The notes beneath the pieces were generated by a model. That model searched no databases and had not been told where the DNA came from. It worked only from the letters and a program-made list of their open reading frames with translations. Positions 16,424 through 23,671 of a stretch of 64,000 nt of DNA are shown in pieces (positions within the stretch are counted from its first letter, which is position 1; every line of letters begins with the position of its first letter). A program made the position numbers and the translations under genes. Source of the stretch: an uncultured Oscillospiraceae bacterium (GTDB taxonomy: Bacteria > Bacillota > Clostridia > Oscillospirales > Oscillospiraceae); contig CANROC010000003.1 of assembly GCA_947632175.1 (NCBI GenBank), positions 149,889-213,888 on the forward strand. Reading direction: 5' to 3'.

Positions 16424-16445
16424 AACAAAAAAAGGAGAAAAAACA

Positions 16446-17309
16446 ATGTTTATTCTGATCAAGAACATTGACCGTCGTACTGATACGGTCGAGTTTTTCG
16501 CGACCAAATCTGAAGCTGTCGCTGAGATGCAGAGCGCCCTCGCGGAAATGCTCAATATCGTCCCCAGCGAGCTGTCCACTGTGGTTGCCGAGCATGGCAA
16601 TGACACCCCTGACCTCGGTCTTGAGCCTATGTATGCCTGGACCGAGAAATACGGTACCAACTACTCCTGGACCGTTGTGGAGACCCCGGATAATCCTCTC
16701 ACGATTCCTCAGCGTTCGGATATCGACAGACAGCTTGAGAATCTGTGGCAGCAGTTTGGGGATATCCCTATGGATCCTGAAACGGAGTGCATCGAAGAGC
16801 CTTTTCTGGATTTCCCCGCCGGCACCTTCCGGGAAGAAGTTTGGCACTGGTTCGACGAGCGGTACAGTAAGGGCATCTACAACCTTATGTATCAGGGCGG
16901 TGAGGACCGAACGCAGGACATTACGAAGCTGCTGTATCTTAGCGACCAGTGCTTCGAGTGCGAGACTCACGACTGCGCCTATAACCATAACGGTGTCTGC
17001 TGCTATGCGCTGGTACATGAGAAGATGCCGGAGATAACAGATGAGAACGGATGCGTAAGCGGCGTTATCGACGCCTTCGGCGAAAACCAAGACAGCGGAG
17101 TTGTGACCGCAACCTTCGTTTCCGAATGGGACGACGGATCCATCTTCGCTACTGCTTGTAAGGTCGACCTGGATACCGGTTCTGTCTTCGACATTGACCA
17201 GGTAGACGCCGGGGAAGTCAATAGGGTGGTCGAGAATGAATACGTCCTCATCAACGGCGTACGCCATGATGTCATGGCCGACGAACATAATCAGTACAAT
17301 CTCGTTTAG
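16446..17309 (+). CDS. Hypothetical protein with a Cys-rich C-terminal motif
   Basis: 287 residues, with the start taken at ATG 16446 behind AAAAGGAGAAAAAACA. The N-terminal about 80 residues are paralogous to the broken gene upstream. The middle is unrecognised. The C-terminal third has a Cys cluster of the form CFECETHDCAYNHNGVCCY, then C about 20 residues later, which resembles DUF1540-type metal-binding repeats. Confidence 0.6.
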   Translation: MFILIKNIDRRTDTVEFFATKSEAVAEMQSALAEMLNIVPSELSTVVAEHGNDTPDLGLEPMYAWTEKYGTNYSWTVVETPDNPLTIPQRSDIDRQLENLWQQFGDIPMDPETECIEEPFLDFPAGTFREEVWHWFDERYSKGIYNLMYQGGEDRTQDITKLLYLSDQCFECETHDCAYNHNGVCCYALVHEKMPEITDENGCVSGVIDAFGENQDSGVVTATFVSEWDDGSIFATACKVDLDTGSVFDIDQVDAGEVNRVVENEYVLINGVRHDVMADEHNQYNLV

Positions 17310-17385
17310 GCCTGAAAGCAACAAAATCCTCCCTCGTTTTCCTTGGAGACAGCGGGGGAGAAGAAAGGGAAAAAAGAACAATTAA

Positions 17386-17607
17386 ATCGGTGTAACTGAG
17401 GCTGGAGATGCCGGTCTCGGCACCTCCTGGTCGGACAAGCTGCAAAATGTAGTCGCCAGCACCAAAGTGATCGCCGCCAACCCTGACGAAGCCCTGAAGC
17501 TTGCTTCTACACGGCTTTCTACCTCGTATTTTGGCGCTGCCCAAAATGTCAGTGGAAAGCCTGTTGTGGTGGAGAATGAGAACGGCACGATTGCGTGGAA
17601 GCAGTAG
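17386..17607 (+). pseudogene. Open frame without a standard start
   Basis: A 74-codon open frame reads as a plausible protein (GVTEAGDAGLGTSWSDKLQ, later STSYFGAAQNVSG and VVVENENG) but opens with ATC after a stop; no ATG, GTG or TTG lies near its beginning. A GAAAGGGAAAAAAG sequence lies 10-20 bp upstream. Either the gene has lost its 5' end or it uses a rare start. Confidence 0.35.
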
Positions 17608-17634
17608 TGGCTTAAAATAGAAAAAGGAGAACAA

Positions 17635-18591
17635 ATGAGCTATACCATAGAATACTCGAACCAGTTTATAAAGTCTGAGCTTGGAATCACCCCTTGCTGG
17701 CTTTGCGGAGACAACAACGTCACGGAAAATCATTGGGCCGGTGGCCGCTATGTAGAGCGTCGTGTAAGAGATTGGAGCGTTTTTTGCAATCTGCTTGCCG
17801 TCACAGAGGATGAGCTTATGGATAAGCTCAACTCTTTCTGTGGTGGTCCGTATCAGGAGCACTGGAAACGCGGTGGTAAATACCTTGATGACGCAGCCAT
17901 CCTCCGATGGGGCCGAAACGGTTGCAGCGCCGCAGTTCCAATTGAAGATATCCTTTCTCTCAATCATATGAGCAGCGTACATTGCTATCTCAGTGTTTGG
18001 TCCAAGGATCTTTCCAATACGACACAGCTCAGCGCCTACGTCTCTACAACAGAAGAACTCGATAACTGGATAACTGATGCCAGACAATACATTGCTTGTC
18101 ATCCAGAGGATCATGTTTATCCTATCATCGAATTTCCAAGAGACGGGTTCGTTCGCGTAAGGCCCGAATCTAAGGCAAAATCTGAGGACGACCTGGTGAT
18201 ACTCAAGAAGGGTAATGCCTACGTGACTGTCATCGAGAAAAAGGACGGACATATTACTGGGATCACATATGACCGAGACCCCAAGAGGGCTATGGTCATA
18301 AAGCGGAGTGAAGCTGTTCAGGCTGTTCGTAGCTGTTTCCGCGGTCTTCGTATCGTTTCCGCTGACATTAAGAACAAACCGTATGATGTGGTCGTTCGAT
18401 TTGGTGCGGGATATGGCGTCGCGGGCAACTACTATGTTAGTTCCAGCAGAAAAGGTTTTAAGCATACCTGGAGCCTTCAGTATGCGAAGCGGTTTCCCGA
18501 TGAGTCGGCCGCCAAGCATGTCCTGACACGCTTTTCTTCCTATGAACCTAAAATCGTCAAACTCACATCAGGCGATGTGATAACTCATTAA
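17635..18591 (+). CDS. Hypothetical protein
   Basis: 318 residues behind AAAAAGGAGAACAA. It has a CWLCGDNN pair of cysteines near residue 22 and further Cys/His scattered through the first half, so a metal site is possible. The second half is basic with beta-like stretches (YDVVVRFGAGYGVAGNYYV). No family is recognised. Confidence 0.6.
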   Translation: MSYTIEYSNQFIKSELGITPCWLCGDNNVTENHWAGGRYVERRVRDWSVFCNLLAVTEDELMDKLNSFCGGPYQEHWKRGGKYLDDAAILRWGRNGCSAAVPIEDILSLNHMSSVHCYLSVWSKDLSNTTQLSAYVSTTEELDNWITDARQYIACHPEDHVYPIIEFPRDGFVRVRPESKAKSEDDLVILKKGNAYVTVIEKKDGHITGITYDRDPKRAMVIKRSEAVQAVRSCFRGLRIVSADIKNKPYDVVVRFGAGYGVAGNYYVSSSRKGFKHTWSLQYAKRFPDESAAKHVLTRFSSYEPKIVKLTSGDVITH

Positions 18592-18619
18592 CTAAACTAA
18601 AAAGAGGAGAACAAATATT

Positions 18620-18850
18620 ATGAATCAGAATGAACTCGCCCCCACCTTCAGCCCCCTCACTCCACGTGAGCAGGCGTGTGTAGCCTATGGATATATCCGC
18701 CGTCAGGCTGAGGAGGCGAAGGAGGACGGCCTCTATCCTGACCTTTCCGTCAAGGAAGTTATGAGCCTCCTCATCTACTCCTACTTTGTCAAGGACGACC
18801 CCATCATTGCCCTTGAGCGTACCTCTAACCCGGAGGTGTCCGCGGCATGA
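18620..18850 (+). CDS. Small hypothetical protein
   Basis: 76 residues behind AAAGAGGAGAACAAATATT. It is helical and acidic (LTPREQACVAYGYIRRQAEEAKED, VKEVMSLLIYSYFV). Its stop overlaps the next start (ATGA). No family is recognised. Confidence 0.6.
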   Translation: MNQNELAPTFSPLTPREQACVAYGYIRRQAEEAKEDGLYPDLSVKEVMSLLIYSYFVKDDPIIALERTSNPEVSAA

Positions 18851-19122
18851 AAGTGTTTTTAGAGTTATCTCACAATACAATCAACCGTGAGATTCCCTAC
18901 GCAGTGATTTGCGAGGGTAGGGAAGGGGCACGCTGGAACACTGGCCGCCGGCGCCGTCGTTGGTGTGAGGAATTTTCGGAGAAAGAGCGCAAAGCGGCTT
19001 CCCGCCTCTTCGCCCTTGCACATCGTTGGTATCTCGTCAAGGGCGCCCCGGATAAGGTCATGATGACCCCTGAGACATATGCCCTGTGGAACAAGCTCGG
19101 AGCATTTTGCACTTCACTTTAA
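18847..19122 (+). CDS. Small basic hypothetical protein
   Basis: 91 residues, coupled to the previous gene by ATGA overlap. A run of arginines (RRRRRW) in the middle is followed by a helix, then TPETYALWNKLGAFC at the end. I recall the ending from small conserved proteins of Firmicute mobile elements. It may bind nucleic acid, but no domain is recognised. Confidence 0.6.
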   Translation: MKVFLELSHNTINREIPYAVICEGREGARWNTGRRRRRWCEEFSEKERKAASRLFALAHRWYLVKGAPDKVMMTPETYALWNKLGAFCTSL

Positions 19123-19145
19123 AACAGGAAAAGGAGAAAAAACAT

Positions 19146-19334
19146 ATGATGTACGCTTACGACATTGATTGGGACGTTGATGGGGACAGAGAGCTGGCTC
19201 GCACTTTGCCTCAGAGAATTCCCATCCCTGACGACATCGCCGTTCTTGGTGATGATGAGATCTCCGATTACATTTCGGATACCGTTGGCTTCTGCCACTT
19301 CGGCTATCGCCTTTCGAAAGACGGTGATGAGTAA
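19146..19334 (+). CDS. Small acidic hypothetical protein
   Basis: 62 residues; ATG 19146 and ATG 19149 both lie behind GGAAAAGGAGAAAAAACAT. The pattern (YDIDWDVDGDxELxxxLPxxxxIP, then DEISDYISDxxGFCHFGYxL) matches a small uncharacterised protein type common in Firmicutes, from memory. Confidence 0.65.
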   Translation: MMYAYDIDWDVDGDRELARTLPQRIPIPDDIAVLGDDEISDYISDTVGFCHFGYRLSKDGDE

Positions 19335-19337
19335 GAT

Positions 19338-19544
19338 ATGAAGAAACTTACCCAATTCCAGTGTGAGATCTGTCATACGATCTACAACAATGAGAAAGAC
19401 GCCAAGCTCTGTGAGGAAAACCACAAGTCTATTGTGGCTGTTGTTCGTACCAAGAACCAGCCCAGAACTATCGATGCTTCGGGATATCCCCAGTCTATCG
19501 AGGTCCAGATGAGTGACGGCAAATTTGTCGTGTACCATCGCTGA
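19338..19544 (+). CDS. Small zinc-finger-like protein
   Basis: 68 residues, 3 bp after the previous gene. FQCEICHTIYNNEKDAKLCEENH has the spacing C-x2-C-x12-C-x4-H of a small zinc finger. A short beta-like tail follows. It probably binds zinc; nucleic acid binding is possible but not shown. Confidence 0.6.
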   Translation: MKKLTQFQCEICHTIYNNEKDAKLCEENHKSIVAVVRTKNQPRTIDASGYPQSIEVQMSDGKFVVYHR

Positions 19545-19611
19545 AAAACAACGTGGGCCCGCTCCCATTAGGGAGCGGCCTGCTCGGAACAACAGAGAAA
19601 GGAGTAAAAAC

Positions 19612-20088
19612 ATGAACATTGAGAAACTCCCCGAATACTGCTACGGCCTTCGGCCGCCCACGCACGAAATTGTTATTATCAAGAGGGGCGTAAGAGGGTA
19701 TTTCCCCTCGTCTTTCCTGAAGGTCAGCACGCAGGAGAAAGTGAATGAGCTGAACAAGTCAATGCACGTGACCAGGGCGCAAGCTGAGGCTATGATGTAT
19801 GGCTCCATGTTTGGCTGGGATACGCCGGCTTCTGACCCGGACAATTACGATGAGGAAGGACGATATATCTACTTTGTCCGTAAAGACAAGCTCCATCAGT
19901 GCCTCAAACTCACGATGCGCCGTCAGGGGTACCAGTTTTCGGATATCTCCGAGACTATGACCGTTGGCGAGCTCATTTCCGAGCTTCGTCGGTACCCCAA
20001 AGACCTTCCCGTTGTCCTCTCTTTGGATGACGGCTGTACGATCGGCGGGCTGACTGATGAGGACATTGCTGAGGAGGATTTGAAGTAA
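19612..20088 (+). CDS. Hypothetical protein
   Basis: 158 residues, starting at ATG 19612 behind GAAAGGAGTAAAAAC. A GC-rich hairpin without a T-run (about 19,555-19,580) lies between this gene and the previous one. The C-terminus (MTVGELISELRRYPKDLPVVLSL) is a common small module of unknown function in phages and mobile elements. Its stop shares a base with the next start (TAATG). Confidence 0.6.
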   Translation: MNIEKLPEYCYGLRPPTHEIVIIKRGVRGYFPSSFLKVSTQEKVNELNKSMHVTRAQAEAMMYGSMFGWDTPASDPDNYDEEGRYIYFVRKDKLHQCLKLTMRRQGYQFSDISETMTVGELISELRRYPKDLPVVLSLDDGCTIGGLTDEDIAEEDLK

Positions 20089-20687
20089 TGGATTTTGTCA
20101 AGGATGAAATTGTCCATGTCAGCGGTGACGCTGCCGAGCTTTGGATCTACGGCTACGATGTCCGTGTGGACACGGATGCCAGAATTGAGGAGGCGCCAGC
20201 GCCTCACGCCAGGAAGGTTCTTGTCACGTTATTCTCCATCGACGGAGATGTGAATGTGACGACTTACGTGCGGCGCAGCAAACTCAAACTCCGGGACGAG
20301 GACTTTCCTGCTTTCTTCTCGGGTGGCGCCCATACGTGTGCTATGAGCGGCGCCCGAAAGATTTGTGGGCACGGCTGTATCAACGGTTTTTCTTGTACCC
20401 ACCAGCACTCTTCGCGTATCCCGCTTTTCGGTCAGGGGACTGTGTGTCCTCTTGAGAAATACAATGTTACGGACAAAGATGCGAATGTTCCATGGTTCGA
20501 GCGGAAATCTGTCACTGACATGGAGCTCACGGCGCTTTGCGCGAGATGCGAGCACGCGATGGTAAAAGCTTCGGAAAAAGAGCTTTCCGTAGAGCGCAAG
20601 GATTTTGCCCGTTACTGCATCGATTGTCCGGTCCAGAGTGTGCGTGAGACGATGGATGAGGCCGCGGCTGAGGCCCGGCGCAGCTAA
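20088..20687 (+). CDS. Cys-rich hypothetical protein
   Basis: 199 residues overlapping the previous gene by one base. It is rich in Cys and His: CAMSGARKICGHGCINGFSC, THQHSS, then LCARCEH and CIDC in the last third. Two metal-binding clusters are likely. The N-terminal about 75 residues look beta-rich. No known family is recognised. Confidence 0.6.
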   Translation: MDFVKDEIVHVSGDAAELWIYGYDVRVDTDARIEEAPAPHARKVLVTLFSIDGDVNVTTYVRRSKLKLRDEDFPAFFSGGAHTCAMSGARKICGHGCINGFSCTHQHSSRIPLFGQGTVCPLEKYNVTDKDANVPWFERKSVTDMELTALCARCEHAMVKASEKELSVERKDFARYCIDCPVQSVRETMDEAAAEARRS

Positions 20688-20700
20688 AAAGGAGAAAACA

Positions 20701-21231
20701 ATGGCTAATGGAATTTACAACGATATCAAAACCGCGAGAGAGTTAGTCCTGCATGTTAAATTTCATGGGTTGAGCACCAATCAGGACGACTTGTGCAGAG
20801 TCCAGGATATTTTCGGTCATTCAACCGCGGAGGAACTGGAAGATCTCGCAAATGACATAGGAAGAAACAATGAGAACGGAGAGCCTGATCCTAATGGTTC
20901 CTGGAGCAGTGGAAGAGTAGAGACCAGAAATGTCTTTTACTCGATCCTTTTCCAAATTTGGCATTGGGAGGACGCTGTTCGTTTCTGGAACCAACACACA
21001 AATCCTGAGCATGACGAACTCAATGTTCTCCGTGCTGAGCACAAGGATCTTGCACAGAAAGTTTGTTTTCAGTCTGCTCAGATTGAAGGATTACAGCAGG
21101 AGCTCTTTGAGTGCCGGAAAGCTCTCGATGAGCAGACGACTCGCGCAAATACAGCCGAGCAGATAGTCGAGAAGACTGAAGCGGAGATTGTAAGACTCAA
21201 AGCCAAACTCTATGACATGCTCGAAAAATAA
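20701..21231 (+). CDS. Hypothetical protein with C-terminal coiled coil
   Basis: 176 residues from ATG 20701 behind AAAAAGGAGAAAACA. The last about 75 residues have heptad-like Leu/Ile spacing and many Glu, Lys and Gln (LRAEHKDLAQKV, IEGLQQELFECRKALDEQ), a coiled coil. The N-terminal part contains a Trp-rich stretch (FQIWHWEDAVRFWNQH). It is probably self-associating; the role is unknown. Confidence 0.6.
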   Translation: MANGIYNDIKTARELVLHVKFHGLSTNQDDLCRVQDIFGHSTAEELEDLANDIGRNNENGEPDPNGSWSSGRVETRNVFYSILFQIWHWEDAVRFWNQHTNPEHDELNVLRAEHKDLAQKVCFQSAQIEGLQQELFECRKALDEQTTRANTAEQIVEKTEAEIVRLKAKLYDMLEK

Positions 21232-21267
21232 AAAGTGAAGGTTAAAATACAGATTAGGAGGTATAAC

Positions 21268-21591
21268 ATGATTCGTACAGTGGTAGCAATAGAACGTGAC
21301 GGATTAGATATTCGCACGTTGACTTTGCAGTTCGATGTTCCGAGCGAGGATTTCGATCTGATTACCGCGGTTCGTAAGGCCGCGACTGACTACTGCAAGA
21401 CGGAACAGGGCAGGAGAATCTTTGACTACAACTGTTCCTGCTTCAACTGGGCGGATTTCGATACGGCTGTCCCTCAAGAATTTTGCGAACGGTACGGCTT
21501 TAAAAAGCTTAACACTGTTTTGTCCGATATCGTGGTTGATTTGGACGAACAGTTGGTTGACGAGTTTGAACTCGAAGAAGACAACAGCTAA
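21268..21591 (+). CDS. Hypothetical protein, paralogue of the C-terminal part of 5951-6829
   Basis: 107 residues behind TTAGGAGGTATAAC. It shares with the 6512-6829 region the blocks AxxDYxxTExGxxxxxxN, CFNWADFDTAVPQEFCERYG and an acidic tail after DLD. That this copy stands alone supports the internal start in the upstream homologue. Confidence 0.6.
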   Translation: MIRTVVAIERDGLDIRTLTLQFDVPSEDFDLITAVRKAATDYCKTEQGRRIFDYNCSCFNWADFDTAVPQEFCERYGFKKLNTVLSDIVVDLDEQLVDEFELEEDNS

Positions 21592-21610
21592 ATAATCCGT
21601 TTTCAATTTG

Positions 21611-21640
21611 AACCGCCCATAATAGGGCGGTTCTTTTTTG
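21611..21640 (+). terminator. Hairpin terminator
   Basis: GAACCGCCC pairs with GGGCGGTTC around ATAATA, then TTTTTTG. Confidence 0.9.
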
Positions 21641-21666
21641 TGTTTCAATATTTTTCTCGTTCTGTG

Positions 21667-21695
21667 CGTATATAAAAATAATTCCATAACAATGG
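21667..21695 (+). promoter_or_regulatory. Element motif copy 7 (29 bp)
   Basis: CGTATATAA start, TAA at positions 13-15, then the CCAT/ATGG dyad. It lies 57 bp before ATG 21724, the same distance as copy 1 to its gene. Confidence 0.55.
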
Positions 21696-21723
21696 ATTTT
21701 AAACAAAAAAGAAGTAACAAAAA

Positions 21724-21979
21724 ATGGATGAACAACTCAAAACTTTATGGAGCCTGCTCACCAGTCTCCTCCCGCACTTTCCCAGTGACAAACCCCACGA
21801 TTACTGGTCCGACAACGACCTCATTTTTTTGCCCCTCGGTTGATGAGGCCAATGTCCTCGCGGACATTCTTGAGGCCGCGGGATTAGACATCGTAACTGG
21901 ATATTATGAACCTGCTGAGGACGACGCGTCAGGCTCGCGGGATAAGTATACCGGTTACGCCTACGTGGACATCAACTGA
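21724..21979 (+). pseudogene. Hypothetical gene, likely frameshifted in a T7 run
   Basis: From ATG 21724 the frame reads MDEQLKTLWSLL and on to DNDLIFLPLG, stopping after a run of seven T (21824-21830). Removing one T would join it to the frame reading VDEANVLADILEAAGLDIV and GYYEPAEDD to the stop at 21979, giving one protein of about 84 residues. That second half matches a small conserved pattern (TGYYxPEED, then DxYTGYxYVD). This could be mutation, slippage or an assembly error. Confidence 0.55.
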
Positions 21980-22008
21980 GAAGCGAGTGGGGAAGAAAGG
22001 GGAGAAAT

Positions 22009-22296
22009 ATGCAGATCAATCAGAACCAGCCTCTGACTGTCTATGTTTTAAGACGGTCGTATCACTGTTTCAATGGATATGAGGGCACTGATGTCCTTGG
22101 TGTCTTTTTATCTATTGAGAAAGCGAGAGAGCAGATGCGTGTGGATGCGTTGATTATAAAGGGTAAGTTCTTCAATGATGCTCAATCTGAGTGCCATGAG
22201 GAAGACAACTCCACTCGGTACAACAAATATTACGCACCCAGCGATACGCCAGATATGAGCTATGCTTGGGAAATTACCGGGCATGAGGTCGTATAA
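22009..22296 (+). CDS. Hypothetical protein
   Basis: 95 residues behind GAAAGGGGAGAAAT. It begins with a beta strand (LTVYVLRRSYHCFNGYEG), then VLGVFLSIEKAREQM, a pattern seen in small phage and mobile-element proteins. The function is unknown. Confidence 0.6.
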   Translation: MQINQNQPLTVYVLRRSYHCFNGYEGTDVLGVFLSIEKAREQMRVDALIIKGKFFNDAQSECHEEDNSTRYNKYYAPSDTPDMSYAWEITGHEVV

Positions 22297-22352
22297 AGGA
22301 AAATCAAAAATGGCAAATTCAACTCAGGAGTACAAAAAAATTGGAGGTATAA

Positions 22353-22622
22353 ATGATGGTCAGCACAACTCGAGCGTTAAACGGCGACCGGCCCTTGCGG
22401 ACAGTCCCGGAGTTCCTTGCGACTGCCGTGCGCGTGTTCAAGTACTCGGACATTGAGGAGTATCGTGTTCAGTTATTGAATGGCCGGGCGGACCGTTGGA
22501 CGACTGTCTATATGACAGATTCTCGAGAAGCCGCTGAGGAGATTGCGAACAGCATCGCGGACGGTCTCTGGCTGGAAAAACGCAAGACGGTTTCCGGGTA
22601 CACCGAAGACATATCACTTTAA
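22353..22622 (+). CDS. Hypothetical protein
   Basis: 89 residues behind AATTGGAGGTATAA; ATG 22353 and ATG 22356 are adjacent. The sequence has a basic N-terminus, then YRVQLLNGRADRWTTVYMTD and a helix (SREAAEEIANSIADG). No family is recognised. A short possible leader ORF (22,310 on) precedes it but is not supported further. Confidence 0.55.
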   Translation: MMVSTTRALNGDRPLRTVPEFLATAVRVFKYSDIEEYRVQLLNGRADRWTTVYMTDSREAAEEIANSIADGLWLEKRKTVSGYTEDISL

Positions 22623-22634
22623 AGGAGTTAAAAA

Positions 22635-23165
22635 ATGACTGAGACAACGTTTGAGACCCCTATGGGCGAGGCTCGCCTGTACATCTGTCCCAAGTGCGGA
22701 CATCACTGGCTTGAGTTTTGTGACAGCGATCAGCATCCGGAGCATTGCCCGGAGTGTGGTCAACTTCTTCATGATGATGAAATTGAGACTCAGAATGATC
22801 AAGTTCCCATGGAAGATAAATCGCAGATGTATCGCTTCACTATAACTCTGGGCGACTGGAGTTTGGACGGGCACTACATCTATGTCGATTACAATGTCCT
22901 TTCCAGTGCTCCGCTTGAGCAGGTTCGTGAGGCGCATTTCCATATCAAGGAGGTCACAGGAGTAGATATTGAGGAAATATTTGAGGACAAGGATTACCTC
23001 ACTTTTTCTGAAATTCGTATTCTCAGAAAGCTGGGATGGAAACGTGCTATTACGCCCGCCAGCCTTGGCGGACGAATGTTCGTTGAGCCGGATGATGTTG
23101 CGGACCTGTGGCTCTTCCCTGTTGAAAAAGGCGGATCCCTCCATCGAGACACTTCGTGTCTGTGA
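22635..23165 (+). CDS. Zinc-ribbon protein, C-terminus probably frameshifted
   Basis: 176 residues behind AAAGGAGTTAAAAA. Near the N-terminus CPKCGHHW, then about 20 residues, then CPECGQLL forms a C-x2-C/C-x2-C zinc ribbon. The C-terminal half is alpha/beta. Its last residues after VEK look unnatural. If one A of the run 23125-23129 is removed, the frame continues as ADPSIETLRVCEDDRKDIHF to a stop at 23253, a better-looking ending. The gene is therefore possibly frameshifted. Confidence 0.55.
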   Translation: MTETTFETPMGEARLYICPKCGHHWLEFCDSDQHPEHCPECGQLLHDDEIETQNDQVPMEDKSQMYRFTITLGDWSLDGHYIYVDYNVLSSAPLEQVREAHFHIKEVTGVDIEEIFEDKDYLTFSEIRILRKLGWKRAITPASLGGRMFVEPDDVADLWLFPVEKGGSLHRDTSCL

Positions 23166-23263
23166 AGATGATAGGAAAGACATCCACTTCTATGGTACGG
23201 ACCAGAAGGGAAGGCATATCGGAAAAGTTGGCTACGGCCTTTGGAATAGCTAATATTGAATGG

Positions 23264-23279
23264 GGAGGCGACAGCCTCC
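23264..23279 (+). terminator. Small hairpin after the zinc-ribbon gene
   Basis: GGAGGC, GACA loop, GCCTCC. There is no T-run, so termination is uncertain. Confidence 0.35.
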
Positions 23280-23359
23280 TCGTTCATTTTCTTGTTATTG
23301 GTGAAATAGAAGAGAATGGAACATAGGATGTTTTTCTTTGATATTTTTTTGATAAGTCA

Positions 23360-23389
23360 CGTATATATAGTTACACAATACTTTTGTGG
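23360..23389 (+). promoter_or_regulatory. Element motif copy 8, heading the recombinase unit
   Basis: CGTATATAT start, TAC at positions 13-15, CAATACTTTTG with the flanking CACAA/TTGTG dyad. A TTGATA at 23338 stands 18 bp before TATATA (23362-23367), so this copy also resembles a sigma-A promoter. It lies 77 bp before ATG 23437. Confidence 0.55.
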
Positions 23390-23436
23390 AAACTATGAGA
23401 AAGGAAATCGGCGGTCAATAATCGCTTTTATTAAAT

Positions 23437-23580
23437 ATGGAAAACGTGACTGATAATTCTTCCGAGCCAACCCCTATTATCAAAAATGTGTTTCAAAGTT
23501 CTGATAATCTTCCGTCCAAGGATAAACTTGTCGAACTATGGATCAAAATAATAAATACAGCGGAAAAGGCCCATTCATGA
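23437..23580 (+). CDS. Small protein upstream of the recombinase
   Basis: 47 residues. The ATG has no strong ribosome site (GAAAGGAAATC lies about 30 bp upstream). The sequence ends DKLVELWIKIINTAEKAHS. I recall short proteins with this Lys-Leu-x-x-Leu-Trp ending next to mobile-element recombinases. It is a candidate accessory protein, for example a directionality factor, but nothing in the sequence proves that. Confidence 0.45.
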   Translation: MENVTDNSSEPTPIIKNVFQSSDNLPSKDKLVELWIKIINTAEKAHS

Positions 23581-23671
23581 TGATGGCTATAAAAATTGAT
23601 GACAAGCCTTTCCATACATGATATATTATTATATGGAATGGTTTGTTCTATCTCTTAAAGGAGATGAGAAC

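Noticed and set aside
21824..21830. Programmed -1 frameshift at the T-run
   Set aside because: The -1 frame ends in unconserved sequence; only a +1 change (loss of one T) joins the conserved halves, so a classical slippery heptamer does not apply.
22262..22456. Possible small gene starting near 22,310
   Set aside because: It has a weak GGAAAA site but overlaps the better supported gene at 22353 and has no recognisable pattern.
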